The notes under the pieces: model-generated
Database searches by the model: none
What the model saw: only the letters and a program-made list of their open reading frames with translations
Told to the model about the DNA's origin: nothing
IMG/VR virus record: IMGVR_UViG_3300042373_000656
Span: 1-45,767 of that record
Direction: 5' to 3' (one strand)
DNA length: 45,767 bases
Origin: a virus
Shown: one piece after another, positions 21,801-30,622 of the stretch
Numbering within the stretch: the stretch's first letter is position 1
Layout: every line of letters begins with the position of its first letter
Program-made: the position numbers and the translations under genes

Positions 21801-24800
21801 TCAGACAGGGAGGCAATGACAGCCATGCTGGCCTTCTTGTTCTTTACCAGTTCAAGGGGTCTACCCTTAAACACGCTCTTCATTACGGAAGAGGATGCTT
21901 CTACTTCATCGAGCAACTGAAGCGACAATCTAAGTTGCCGTCTACGAGCCATCTCCTCCTCATTGGTATTCTTGGGACGAAGTGACTTCTTTTCTTCTGC
22001 GGCAATCCTTCTGAGAAGCATGACTCTTTCTTCAGAGACTTCTTTTCTAAGTCTGTTGGCTTCGTCAGTTTTAAGTTTAAGTTCCTTCGCCTTCTGCTCA
22101 ATCTGTTCTCTGGCAGTAAGCACAGGCTTCTTCGTTTGCCTAGGGGCGAACACACCAAAGATACCTTCGTCAAAGTTATTTCCGTCAGCCTGTTTGAAGA
22201 ACTTGGTATCATGGAACGACACAGCCTTGTTGCCGTTCTCATCTCTAAAGATGTATGCGTACTGCTTACCTTGCTCTGGACCCCAGCCAATATCAAGGAC
22301 ATGGGTCATTGACTCAAAAGTGATGGGTCTCTCGACTCTACTGTGGTCAATAATAAAACCATGTTCATGGCTAAGGTAGCCAGCGGTAGCCTCGCCAAAT
22401 GCTTCTAAGGCATGGCTTTCATCGAAGTAGGCAAACATAGTGCCACTGGGATGCTTAGCCACATACATGCGGAACGGCTCTCCAGTCTTAGACTTAAACC
22501 AAGACCTGTCGGTAAACTCGGAGTCGGCCTTGGTCATTTCAAAGGCCAGATGGTCTCTGTTCTTTCTCTGTCTGGGCTGGAAGCCACCCTTGGGCGGGAC
22601 AATTCCAGCAAGAACTTCAATCTGACCGTGAGTTCTGATGAACCTTTTAGCATCCTTAACATCTGCAAGAACCCAGTCTGGACTACCGTAACTGGTATTC
22701 ATGTTCATGTGCACATTCTCATTACCAAGCATTTTAATTCTTTGGTGAATGGGGATTGCCATATCGTTAATGATGGTAGACTTAACAAAGCCTACCCCTC
22801 TTCTGTAAAGATGTTCAAAGGCTTCTGCGTAAAGCAGGTCGGAACCTCCAAGGCCTCTGTAGGGGGACTGGACATCAACACCACCGATGCTTCCAACTCG
22901 GAACGCATCTCTGTACTGTTGCGGAATACCCTGTAGGTTAAGCCAACCAGTATCAACGGCACTTGCAAAACTTCTCATCTGACCAACAGCCAGACCAAAG
23001 GCTTGAGGCTCGGTGCTAAATCCGTTAGTTCTGTTAGGGTCTCTGAGGGAGATTTGCCAAGAGGCTTGATGCGGGTAAGCAAAAGCCGCTCGTCTTGAAC
23101 TCATGCTTCTCGGGTAATCTCTGAACTCAGTCTTCTTGTAAATCAAGTCTCTGACATCCACTTCGCTGACTCTATCGGAAGTAATACCGCCAAACTGTTC
23201 GTTCTGTCTGACGAGTCTTCTCGTGGTCATGTACCCTTCGGAAATGGGTTCGTGCCACTGAAGTTCAGAATCAACTCTGTCGCCAGTTCTGGAGTAAGAG
23301 TCATCTCTCACTCTCGGTTCGGGCAGTCTCTGTCTGGGATTGAAGTTACCCTGTGCCTTTTCGTAGGCATGGTCGTGACTGTAGAAGAAGCCCTCGCCAT
23401 GCATGTGGCGAATCTTGCCACTGATTCTATCAAGACGAAAAGAAGTCCACGGAGTGAACGCTTCGTTCATCTGGCTGTTTCTAAGTTGGGCGTGAAGCGG
23501 GTAGTTGTAACCCTTTCTCTGCATGTAGGACGCATCAAATCCTTCCTTAGGAGGATGAGCACCAATCACAGCGTTGATGATGTCACGCTTGGCTCTGCCA
23601 ATCTTACCGCCACCAAAGAACTCGGCACCAGCCATAGCGATGTCGCCACGGCTATAGTTGCTGAGCAGTCTCTTAACATCGTAATGAATTTCCGCTTCGG
23701 AAGAATAGACAGCCTTGATGTAACCGTTGCCAATTGAACGCACATCGTCAGTCGGACGCATGTGGTTGAACATGTAGTTCACTCTTCTGTCGATGGCGTA
23801 GTAGTCGATACCATTGACCATCAACTTAGGCTTGCCGACCTTCCAGTAAATGTCGGGGTCATCGATTCCAAGTTTCTCACGGTCTTTCTTGGTGAGTCTC
23901 TTACGCTCGTAAGAAAGGATTACTTCGTAAGGGATGACATGCCTTTCCTTAACCGTTCCAGCATATCGAGTATTGTCTTCACCAGTCGGAGAACCTTTGA
24001 GAGTGTGAGAGAACTTCTGCGTTTGTGCACTTTCATAAGTAAACTGGAGTAGGTTGTTTCCATCGATGCCAGCCTTGTAGGCGGTCTCGGTTAGAGCCAT
24101 AAGCCTGTTGGCAATCGTAGAGCCGAACGCATCTTCAAACAGTTCGTACTCAGCCTTGGTCATCATGCCCTTAATCTTAAACTGCTTCGGGCCTTCGTAC
24201 TGGGCAAGTTCGGCACCCTCTTCGATAGAGCCAATGGTATCTCCATCAACTTCATCGGTAATCTCGGCACTATCCTTCTTGTTCTTTTCAAGACGCTTGG
24301 CGGTTCTCTGTGCGTCTCTTTCAAGTTTACGCTGGTTCTTTTCGTACTCCTTGTTCGCCTTAGTAATTTCTGCCTTGGTCGATTCAAGAGAGCCTCTTCT
24401 GGAGCGAGCGGCATACGAACCAGAATAGGCGGCTTCTTCCTTTGTCTTAACTTCAACAAGGGAGAGACCCTTCTCTTCTGGCTTAAGTTTGGAAAGGCCA
24501 GCAATCAAGTTGGTGAACCTTCCTTCCTGCTCGGTATTGTACTCTTCTTCGGTCTTAGGAATAAATCTTCCGTTTACATCTTTCTTGTACAGGTGGTCGA
24601 GACCCTTGAAGGTAATCTCGTGGTCGGCAAGGCCTTCAGTGACCCTAGATGGGAAGCCTCGGACGGTGTCCTTATCTCTCCTCATCTTGTCTACCACAAT
24701 CTTCATTACTCTATCGAGTTCGGGGACAACAACTCGCTTGCCCTTTGCATCAAGGAAGAAGCCTTCGGGGTCTCCAGACTTAAACTGAATTCTGCCACCA

Positions 24801-26938
24801 GCCTGTTCGATGTCGTGACGCATCAAGCGGTGCACGGAATCGAGTGCGGAGTTCCAAACGATGTCTCCGAAGTTATTCAGAGGACTGTCGCCACGGAGAA
24901 GGTAGTCGATTGGCTTGGACTGGACATACTTGCCGAAGTAAGACTCAGCAAGTTCTTCAAAGATGGGATAAAGGGTTTCGGGCTTCTGACCAGACTTCAC
25001 CATCTCAATGGCATCGTTGAAGTCCTTCAGCATGGAACGCTGGCTACCCACCTGCGGAGAGGTGTCGTCCAGTTCCATGTAAGCGTTTCTAAACTTCTCA
25101 AGCAACGAGACTCTGGCCTCGACAGGCATCTTGTACAGGAAGCCATCAGAGTCGGTGGTGCCAAGGAAGCCCTTGGTAACATGCTCCTTTAGAAGCGTAC
25201 CGTACCTATCATTAAGCAGTGCGTTGTGAAACAGTTCTCCAGATACAGCAGTCGGAGCCGCATAATCAGCGTTGATAATCGTGTAGATTCTTCCATCTTT
25301 CTTTCTGGTGGTATAGCCACCGAAGTTGCCGCTTCCAAGTTCTTTCTGGTATTCCTGCCAGTCAGCATCGGACATCAGTTCCTTAATCTTTTCAGTGGTC
25401 AGAACGAGGTGGGTGCTGTTCTTCTGTAGTCGCTCGCTGGCGGCAATGCCAGCCATGACTCGGTACATGGCTTCTTCGCCAAACTGCTTCTTGGTGTTTT
25501 CAAGCAAGACATTGATGCCTTCTTTCTTCGGAGCATCAAAGCCCTCGGATACATAGGCGAAGTGCTTGAGCACATTGTTAATCTGTTTCTGCGTTCTGTT
25601 GCCGTACAAGCCATAGACAGAACCAAGCATGTGCATGGAACCGCCAAGGCCAATACCAGTACCTACGCCATGGTAAAATCCTTCTTCACCACCAAGGCCA
25701 TAACCAAAAGCGGCACCATACATAGAGCCGTGGAACGAGGCCTTGCTCATGCCACCAAGGTAATCAAAGAAACCGTTGGAGAAGTTGGCAATCTTGCCGA
25801 TGGTTTGAACACCCTTGCTTTCGGACTGGTAAGCCAGTCTTTCGGCAATCGTAAGATAACTGGGCTGTCTAGCGAGTGCCAGTGCTTCAGCAATAGTTCT
25901 AGAACCAAGTTCAGTAACCTTTGCGGTAGCCCACATACCAGCGGCGGCTCCAACATAAGGCATCTTGACAAGAGCGGTACCCATCAACGCACCCTGTGCG
26001 GTACGCATAATCTGCTCCTTGGGAACAATCTTACCGTTAGAAGTGGTGATGTTCTCAATACCGAAAATGTTCTCAATCTTGTTGCCCACATAGTTGTAAG
26101 CACCTTCGCCAACGCCAGCAACCTTGCCAGCCATTGCTTCAAATTTGAGAGCCTGTTTTTCTGCGGCAATAGAACCGTGAGCAAGAATGTTGCTAAACTT
26201 TGAGCCAACTTCAATAGCCAGTGCTGTCTTTGAAAGGCCACGCATTATTGCACCGCCAATCTTCATGGGCGGGAAAATTACAGTAGGGTCGGCAACCATG
26301 CTCAAACCAGCAACACCCTCCTTGTTGAAGCCCTTAAGTTTCCAGTCTCCAATGCTAAACTCTGGAGGAATCCATCGTCCGTTTTCCTCGTTGTGCTTCA
26401 TCTCCTTCTGGAATTCCATCAAGGAAATGTAGTCCAGATACTGCTGTTCGTCCGTTCCTTGGCTGAATAGTGCTCTGTGGATAGGGCTGGAAGCATCATA
26501 CTTGATGATGTCCAGCATGTTCGTAAAGTATCTGGTGCCAGTCCATGCACCCTCAATGGCAGTGCCAGCAAGCGTGTGAGGGCTTGCGATGTCACCAGTC
26601 TTAATCATGCTCCACGCACCACCAAGCATCGTACCAGCCGCATGAGTAATGGCATCAGTCACAATACCCCATCCGTTGGGAGAATTCTTCTGCTTGTAGG
26701 CTAGGTACTTCTTGTAATTTTCTGGGGTAGCGAGATATCCACGAGGGCCGTAATTGGCAATCATGTACGCTTCTCTTTCTCCGATGGTGTCATCATCTTC
26801 TACAACACCTACTTGTTCCTCCTTAGGCCTAAGCCCTTCTCCAAGTTTTACAGGAACATGTGAAGACAGTTTAGCAAAGTCCGCTTGAAGTTTTGCAAGG
26901 TCGGTTGCGTTTTCGTAGTAGTAACTTTTGGGAGGCAT
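15818..26938 (-). CDS. Giant multidomain virion/ejection protein, 3706 aa
   Basis: About a quarter of the genome in one intact frame. By order (282, 669, 3706 aa after the tail nozzle) it parallels T7 gp14-gp15-gp16, so it is probably carried in the capsid and ejected with DNA. Residues ~90-450 are rich in Gly/Ala hydrophobic segments (GAAAGMWATAKV; YGAAFGYGLGG) that could line a channel. At ~567-574 GELFHNAL resembles a decayed zincin helix. Residues ~1345-1405 look like a GNAT acetyltransferase core (SPYRGLGG, then GVGFVKSTIINDMA). ART-like W...GxP...Y segments may occur near 1478-1510 and around 2050. Long charged coiled coils fill much of the rest. This is 'polyvalent protein' architecture; individual domain calls are tentative. 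Confidence 0.85.
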   Translation of the reverse strand: MPPKSYYYENATDLAKLQADFAKLSSHVPVKLGEGLRPKEEQVGVVEDDDTIGEREAYMIANYGPRGYLATPENYKKYLAYKQKNSPNGWGIVTDAITHAAGTMLGGAWSMIKTGDIASPHTLAGTAIEGAWTGTRYFTNMLDIIKYDASSPIHRALFSQGTDEQQYLDYISLMEFQKEMKHNEENGRWIPPEFSIGDWKLKGFNKEGVAGLSMVADPTVIFPPMKIGGAIMRGLSKTALAIEVGSKFSNILAHGSIAAEKQALKFEAMAGKVAGVGEGAYNYVGNKIENIFGIENITTSNGKIVPKEQIMRTAQGALMGTALVKMPYVGAAAGMWATAKVTELGSRTIAEALALARQPSYLTIAERLAYQSESKGVQTIGKIANFSNGFFDYLGGMSKASFHGSMYGAAFGYGLGGEEGFYHGVGTGIGLGGSMHMLGSVYGLYGNRTQKQINNVLKHFAYVSEGFDAPKKEGINVLLENTKKQFGEEAMYRVMAGIAASERLQKNSTHLVLTTEKIKELMSDADWQEYQKELGSGNFGGYTTRKKDGRIYTIINADYAAPTAVSGELFHNALLNDRYGTLLKEHVTKGFLGTTDSDGFLYKMPVEARVSLLEKFRNAYMELDDTSPQVGSQRSMLKDFNDAIEMVKSGQKPETLYPIFEELAESYFGKYVQSKPIDYLLRGDSPLNNFGDIVWNSALDSVHRLMRHDIEQAGGRIQFKSGDPEGFFLDAKGKRVVVPELDRVMKIVVDKMRRDKDTVRGFPSRVTEGLADHEITFKGLDHLYKKDVNGRFIPKTEEEYNTEQEGRFTNLIAGLSKLKPEEKGLSLVEVKTKEEAAYSGSYAARSRRGSLESTKAEITKANKEYEKNQRKLERDAQRTAKRLEKNKKDSAEITDEVDGDTIGSIEEGAELAQYEGPKQFKIKGMMTKAEYELFEDAFGSTIANRLMALTETAYKAGIDGNNLLQFTYESAQTQKFSHTLKGSPTGEDNTRYAGTVKERHVIPYEVILSYERKRLTKKDREKLGIDDPDIYWKVGKPKLMVNGIDYYAIDRRVNYMFNHMRPTDDVRSIGNGYIKAVYSSEAEIHYDVKRLLSNYSRGDIAMAGAEFFGGGKIGRAKRDIINAVIGAHPPKEGFDASYMQRKGYNYPLHAQLRNSQMNEAFTPWTSFRLDRISGKIRHMHGEGFFYSHDHAYEKAQGNFNPRQRLPEPRVRDDSYSRTGDRVDSELQWHEPISEGYMTTRRLVRQNEQFGGITSDRVSEVDVRDLIYKKTEFRDYPRSMSSRRAAFAYPHQASWQISLRDPNRTNGFSTEPQAFGLAVGQMRSFASAVDTGWLNLQGIPQQYRDAFRVGSIGGVDVQSPYRGLGGSDLLYAEAFEHLYRRGVGFVKSTIINDMAIPIHQRIKMLGNENVHMNMNTSYGSPDWVLADVKDAKRFIRTHGQIEVLAGIVPPKGGFQPRQRKNRDHLAFEMTKADSEFTDRSWFKSKTGEPFRMYVAKHPSGTMFAYFDESHALEAFGEATAGYLSHEHGFIIDHSRVERPITFESMTHVLDIGWGPEQGKQYAYIFRDENGNKAVSFHDTKFFKQADGNNFDEGIFGVFAPRQTKKPVLTAREQIEQKAKELKLKTDEANRLRKEVSEERVMLLRRIAAEEKKSLRPKNTNEEEMARRRQLRLSLQLLDEVEASSSVMKSVFKGRPLELVKNKKASMAVIASLSDPEYAKYRASGELPPDIVQRHLDMVDAALMDHWKRKHALRKRAVDRKEQFEKSAAGREQMQSRYESELKALEEELITALTAYEVYDVAENILGAVEAKTRYRLSDGTEAQLTATEARQRGAEEVVEKRQSGRELKKNYDMLDAAYSAVSQLKGTAGMKGSTERLVVMMQAISKQLELAAKTDPAAKARLNEVTASFTRTYNQTNTNLRAAAADILKHGLHSLNWKESHEYTTYDKLGRVEAQGPLVRAELPTSGHYIKAYEPPANPIGLNFNKIKLPSSMSFQPVTVEITGRGAGDKFVGEYGVRTAIEGLRKELAQKTKMDFSEWTDQNIADLALATPKQVEQLWGDANNIRPDKIWQWLQPNSSPHAKKIREWAKGENKVSTKGKNGQILMANGKPAYVMFVDNIYDSPFEFDPKRSIFTFDKKSMYAGRSAFPSDAKGITVVPASELGVIEGGEGYHFMWDKDRFLRGETQSETFRSFDDMIQNHQGMQTIKRLTFPSTTGKYTVHQPNGNQIGGVFTNVAEAKRLAILDLHQNNSSDIVFQSLKRLDAVAGRSLIDLIEAETDIKYLDPRSVSKVRRAIDNPDYNPNLPQSETNQPKIIETKTEQSSPNSQRDFRDLAVYKFGDMILVTSDSNQSKISAVRRNKKDSKTNTGPLINQIEQTSGGTSFKTLGDVFKIRFRENGEFLSVERVDTFKSTKELRQWMRQMTDPETASFQKIQGVATRLSEQFGEMIKPAFIEERKRVARVLKENPALIREKLKKLQEINKEYLEELKRRKIATTKTGLQEAIKENNIEIDILTEQRDSHLIFLAKRGFLRDKNVQKKIIQSGMFKDVPEILEHEKFLLEYQPRGAGMEHADYQIASGGALPKDAVTDLINNAIRQASVASDKLVRPFGLEDTLNALQEKIKGDDYIRLEREIELLEDQLQAARGGKINNRVMNPLEKIRIGKKRGVVKQMTPEEARKYELQLKIDESKAKEIDTDTALSQYEADVVQNLEPKADYFTLSRYLPIEKWDSMSGRWVMEEYTSPHELHQRFKRSLSDMTDLYRSTMDESNPNRVSLEQLLKDNTKFEKADHELTKKEMADDADLNLRGVDGFDMSHDLTPEGLTFRRAMNTLINDEINIYTQKGNIERKLAVQFPDDVERAKQMEKVWAKIEANYNKTHQKNKEALLDAYMKMPKELQAKYEEAYITRQNENMLIIQTRLKHETAEFVKAVKERLVTINAEDAEALQKYQEMGIKDDPNKVFPSNHPLRYVLPHLFEEIYPLPQDLKAASSMPSPIDAQTNTRVPSATKNVPLYEQRTQRADGTFSDVVPKTSESDVTGVVGGERVSGWRYGETHGAETGVNLTLKSVIENENIDVGIRRQRGLRQIDMFARAYAHAKRMKAEQAKGGEARVDAEDMKLVSMFFPEMFSEGHPDFVQTKPSVRQEYIAGVKEMEPTFDQQYNIHEMNTLFHHWVKATMADQNKTKNAIARLSGEERLAELTRPENLDQYGNIDWNKLTIEEMDFVIHSFERVNIGLGNYKSLSDFINNPLYEKAMLSTFFNAQTETLRTIFDNPRDAAVFLSLKGEEKVKFLHQMIGQIKEQGRQVEFDVRREARQPYLEATAGDWMAQIELARTAEVEDKVRRVQQTYIDLAKTESALKVYRGRTEQFMKSRPDALQNVLDIDDGFKLLSPDPATSVQWTDMGFPLVVNPNPNDTFFRTPNGMFVAFRDGKSYKLFFNGHTSEDGNLKVNPSHVMTAPDLDRIQVAIRFFADDLKKAALITKEMAGSEVLPADKLGTFTKSFFDRHGGTIPPDVITNLTESLSKIGVYADTTFIQVGNNKRKVILYPESDAWDRIHSGDYEKVNGSWRIRKEVAEARLELFAAKERNRNMPTVEPKAVEEVGGSANMPDHLTPPPPDKAASKADAKTTFTVRSEGPIMMGESNTPVYNDWTTVTNDEGFTIIRQQALDAKAWRSTFLVFSPNGIQISKTKSEQEAVTAIFEYNGR

Positions 26939-26949
26939 CTTTGCGTAAG

Positions 26950-28959
26950 TTATTCAGACTGCTGGTATTCCTCAATGATTCTTTGCTGTTCTGGGGTAAG
27001 ATTTGCACCACCCTGTCTGGCTCTGAGAAGTTCAATGGCCTTAGCCTTTGCATTCTTTTTGCTTTCACCAAAGGTCCAACCCTTAGTTCCATCGGCTCTA
27101 GCCACGCCAGAGATTTCAAGTTGGACAGCGGCCTTATCCATAAGGACTCGCTTAAGTTGCTTAAGGGCGGCAATGTTAGCCGAAGACGAGAACCATGTCT
27201 GCCAGATGTCTGGGTTCTGAACGAGTTGATTAAGTCGTTTCTGGTCATCTTCCGTAACCGCACCTTGACCGATAAGGTCTTTTCTGGCGAGAGCCTGTGC
27301 CAGCGTGGCACGAACATTGTAAAGTCTGGCGGCAGTCATGTTAACGCCAAGGAGACCAACAGGTCCGACATTTTCCTGCAACTCAATCAGTGCATCAATG
27401 TGGTCATTGAAAGTCTGGATGGGAGTAAGTGCCGCCCAAAGGTCAGCCACGGACTTGCCTTCATTGTCAGACTCACGAGTAACAACGCCATCAACAATGA
27501 TGTCGCCAAACTGACCCTTGACGGTTCTGGCTCTGACTTGGTTAGCGTTTTTAATTTCTTTAAGTTGAGCCTCAGAGTCAGTCATAGTCTTGGCTTCAGT
27601 CTTGGTAGTAGCGTCAACCCAGTTAGGCTTGTCGCCAGTTCCTTGGTTAAAATAGGTCTTGTAAGTTCCGTCTGGCTTGCCGTCTGGTCCGAAATTAGGA
27701 ACATTACGAACCGTCTGAGGAACAACAGAGGCAATGTAGGCCTGTTCGGGGATGGGAGGGGTAAGACCCTTCTCCTTCCACCTTGCGACAGCCTTCTGAT
27801 AACGCATCTTTGCCAACAGGCTAGCGTCTTCAACCTCTACTTCGACCTTCTTGGTCAACTTTACAGCCTCAAAAGAAAGGGCAAGTTTATCCTTCTCGTG
27901 CTCCTCTGTGGACAGGTTGTGAGTAAGTTCGGCAATCGTGGCTTCTTCATTAAAGCCTAGTTCAAGCAGTCTCTTTTTAACCCAACCCTGTAACTTCTTC
28001 TGCTCTTCTGCGGTAACAGACCAAGCCTTTTCTCTTACGGCAGAATAATTTGCAGGAGTTAGTTCATGCGGAACAAGGCCAAGAGCCGTGTCTCCTCTTA
28101 CTAGTCTTGCATACAAAGCCTTAGCATTTTCAGCAGGGCTAGGCTGTCTTTTGCCAGTATCGTCAACTTTTCTTTCTCCACCAACATCAAACACCAACTC
28201 GGGGGCAAGGCCTCCAAGTTTGTCCATGAAACTCTTTCTAACACTTGAAATGTGCTGTTCGGTTGCCGCAACCTTTTCAGCGTTCAAAGGAAGACCAAAT
28301 CGTTCAGCCAACTGTTTGGCATCAACGCTAGCCGCCCACTTGAAGGTGTCCTTGTCAAAAATCTCTCCAGTCCAAGGGTCAATTCCCATGTTAACAAGGT
28401 CAAACTCTTCAACCTTGTTACCAAGTGCGGTTACATTCTTAACACCAACAGCGTACTCAACATCCTTAGTTACGGTAGGAGGCTTAACATCGGCACCTTG
28501 AGCCTCAAGAAGGAACTGACGCATTGCTTCTGCTTCTGTTTCAGCCTTCTTAGCGGCGGCAACATTGTACACCGCCTGTGCGGCCTGTGCACGATGGGCT
28601 TCAGCGGAAGCCTTTTCGTTATCAATCTTCTGCTTAAAGGCGGTCTCGTCTTGGACGGTCTTATGCGTCATCAAGAACTTGTTAATCTCATCGGTAGCCA
28701 ACTGACCAACGCCACCGCTAGACTCAGCCTTCTTAAGGAACTTGTGAATGTACGAGGGGGCTTTATCACCCTGCGGACCGTACTCGGAAGCAAGACCTTC
28801 AGCGACACCGATAACGGTCTTACGCTGTTCAAGCAGTTTCTCATAATTGAGACGCTTGTCCTTTAGTTCTTGCGAGTGCTGTCTAAAGCCCTCACCAGAA
28901 GATTCAGCATTAGACCTCTGCCATGCCAGCAGATTAGGGTCGCTGTAAGACTCAGCCAT
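26950..28959 (-). CDS. Internal virion (ejection) protein, gp15-like, 669 aa
   Basis: The start is set at ATG 28959 (MAESYSDPNLLAWQ), overlapping the stop of the previous gene as TAATG. Largely helical and charged throughout, with coiled-coil stretches (AHRAQAAQAVYNVAAAKKAE; LEQRKTVIGVAEGLASEYG), no membrane segment and no catalytic motif. Size and place between a ~280-aa Gln-rich protein and the giant protein match T7 gp15 between gp14 and gp16. It is predicted to be part of the ejection channel. Homology cannot be shown from the sequence alone. Confidence 0.75.
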   Translation of the reverse strand: MAESYSDPNLLAWQRSNAESSGEGFRQHSQELKDKRLNYEKLLEQRKTVIGVAEGLASEYGPQGDKAPSYIHKFLKKAESSGGVGQLATDEINKFLMTHKTVQDETAFKQKIDNEKASAEAHRAQAAQAVYNVAAAKKAETEAEAMRQFLLEAQGADVKPPTVTKDVEYAVGVKNVTALGNKVEEFDLVNMGIDPWTGEIFDKDTFKWAASVDAKQLAERFGLPLNAEKVAATEQHISSVRKSFMDKLGGLAPELVFDVGGERKVDDTGKRQPSPAENAKALYARLVRGDTALGLVPHELTPANYSAVREKAWSVTAEEQKKLQGWVKKRLLELGFNEEATIAELTHNLSTEEHEKDKLALSFEAVKLTKKVEVEVEDASLLAKMRYQKAVARWKEKGLTPPIPEQAYIASVVPQTVRNVPNFGPDGKPDGTYKTYFNQGTGDKPNWVDATTKTEAKTMTDSEAQLKEIKNANQVRARTVKGQFGDIIVDGVVTRESDNEGKSVADLWAALTPIQTFNDHIDALIELQENVGPVGLLGVNMTAARLYNVRATLAQALARKDLIGQGAVTEDDQKRLNQLVQNPDIWQTWFSSSANIAALKQLKRVLMDKAAVQLEISGVARADGTKGWTFGESKKNAKAKAIELLRARQGGANLTPEQQRIIEEYQQSE

Positions 28960-29807
28960 TAGGCAAAGCCTCCAGTCCAAGCACTGATACCATCATCAAC
29001 CATATCTCCAGCAGTGCTCCACATGTCCTGCTTCCACTTCTGCTTGGCAAGTCTGTTGGCAATGTCAGCCTTATAGCGAGCGGCATCCTGCGAGAAGCCA
29101 CGCTCAGACTCGGGATTAAAGATACCAGTGTTGTACTGACCAAGCATCTTGTTGGCACTGCCATAAAGACCAGCAGACATGTCCATCTGCTTGCCACCAC
29201 TAAGGGTAAGGTTAGCAATGTTGTCAGCCACTCCAGATTCGTTGTTATAAACGCCTTGGAGCATCTTCTGACCCATCATCATTCTGTCCTGCGAGAGGTT
29301 GTAATTGCCAAGCACATTGGCGGCAACCGCCTGTCTGCCACTAAGACCCTGCATGCCAATCTGTCGATTAGCGTTCTGGGTAGCCATAAACCTGTCTTGG
29401 GGACTCAGTTGACCAGAGGCGTACTGCATGCCTTGATTGTACATCTGATTCTGGGCAGACTGCATGAGCGGTGTCATGTAGGCGTTTCGAGCCGCACCTT
29501 GCAGTCGGCTCATCATTCCCAACTGAGCACCACCAAAGTCTTCCTGCATGCCAATGCTCTGGTTCTTGGTCTGCTGAAGCATATCAAGATAACCAGCATT
29601 GCCATTTCCACCAAACAACTGACCGCCTAGGGTGGACTCGTTGAGTCCCTGCCACTTAGGTCTCCACTGGGCTTCTGCATTCAGATAGTTCTGTTGCCAG
29701 CCCTCCTGCATGTCGATGTTCTGATTGCCGACCTCGCCATAAGTCTTCGGCAACGGCATGTCCTTCGGCTTGGACATGAAACCAGCAACAAGTTTTCCTA
29801 CGCTCAT
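28959..29807 (-). CDS. Gln/Met-rich internal virion protein, gp14-like, 282 aa
   Basis: Rich in Gln, Met, Asn and Gly with repeated helical segments (LDMLQQTKNQSIGMQEDFGG; AQNQMYNQGMQYASGQLSPQ; LSGRQAVAANVLGNYNLSQD). Small size, amphipathic helices and location just before two larger ejection-type proteins fit the T7 gp14/P22 gp7 class, which forms the outer-membrane part of the ejection channel. No signal peptide. Assignment is by context and composition. Confidence 0.7.
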   Translation of the reverse strand: MSVGKLVAGFMSKPKDMPLPKTYGEVGNQNIDMQEGWQQNYLNAEAQWRPKWQGLNESTLGGQLFGGNGNAGYLDMLQQTKNQSIGMQEDFGGAQLGMMSRLQGAARNAYMTPLMQSAQNQMYNQGMQYASGQLSPQDRFMATQNANRQIGMQGLSGRQAVAANVLGNYNLSQDRMMMGQKMLQGVYNNESGVADNIANLTLSGGKQMDMSAGLYGSANKMLGQYNTGIFNPESERGFSQDAARYKADIANRLAKQKWKQDMWSTAGDMVDDGISAWTGGFA

Positions 29808-29808
29808 T

Positions 29809-30621
29809 TTAGAATTTGATAATGTAATTTAGTGCCACATTTCTGGGGCGGGTTTCAGTGCCAATCTTGGCAGTGTTGGTGTCGTGTTGACCGTCACCAG
29901 AAAGCGGGGCTGAACCCATGCCAGCCCACTCAGAATCGCACCAGTAATTAAGCCATCCAGTTGCATATCCGTAGCCGCCATTATAATCACGACAATCTGA
30001 GTTGGGAGTAATGTGCTTGTGTGCTTCAAGTTGCATGTTCTGCTTAGAGGCAAACACACGACCACTATCAACAGCAACAGCAGGAGTACCTTCAGTTTTA
30101 CCATTAGACCAACCTCTGATGAATTCACCACGAAGGTCGGGCACCTTAAAGTCAGCCTTTCCAGTACCACCAAAAGTAAGACCAATCAGAGTCCAAAGCG
30201 TTTCGTACTGGGTATTGGTAACTGCGTTCAAAGACTGACCATCGCAAATAAGCCAACCAACAGGAGGGTTGAGAGCAATGTAAGCAAGAATGCTACCAGC
30301 AGGAGTAAGGCTATCTCCAGAAATCGCTTTTCCACCAACAGTAAGCGTATCAGCAGTAATAGTGTTTGCATCAAGGGTGTCGGTTACAATGTCAATTGCG
30401 TTAATGGTTTTGGTAAACTGACCCTTAGTCTGCTTAAACAATGAACCACCCTTTGTAATAAGGATGTTGTCGGTATCTGCGGTAATCGAGTTAGTGTCCT
30501 GCTCGTCAATAGCCCCAGCAGTAAGTTCAGCGTTATTTACATGAGCGTTAAGGTTTTCAGCCGTAACTTCAGATTTAACGCCACTAGGTTCGTATGTCCA
30601 ACCGCTATTAATTTGTCCCAT
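29809..30621 (-). CDS. Tail fibre with phage collar domain, 270 aa
   Basis: The N-terminal ~100 residues have repeated short strand units (TADTDNILITKGG; DANTITADTLTVGG) typical of fibre shafts. Residues ~105-170 match the phage tail collar domain (PAGSILAYIALNPPVGWLIC, DGQSLN..., DFKVPDLRGEFIRGW). The C-terminal tip contains ETRPRNVALNYIIKF, the usual end of this fibre type, plus a variable Tyr/Trp-rich insert (DYNGGYGYATGWLNYW) likely to contact the receptor. It lies directly after the nozzle gene. Confidence 0.88.
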   Translation of the reverse strand: MGQINSGWTYEPSGVKSEVTAENLNAHVNNAELTAGAIDEQDTNSITADTDNILITKGGSLFKQTKGQFTKTINAIDIVTDTLDANTITADTLTVGGKAISGDSLTPAGSILAYIALNPPVGWLICDGQSLNAVTNTQYETLWTLIGLTFGGTGKADFKVPDLRGEFIRGWSNGKTEGTPAVAVDSGRVFASKQNMQLEAHKHITPNSDCRDYNGGYGYATGWLNYWCDSEWAGMGSAPLSGDGQHDTNTAKIGTETRPRNVALNYIIKF

Positions 30622-30622
30622 G

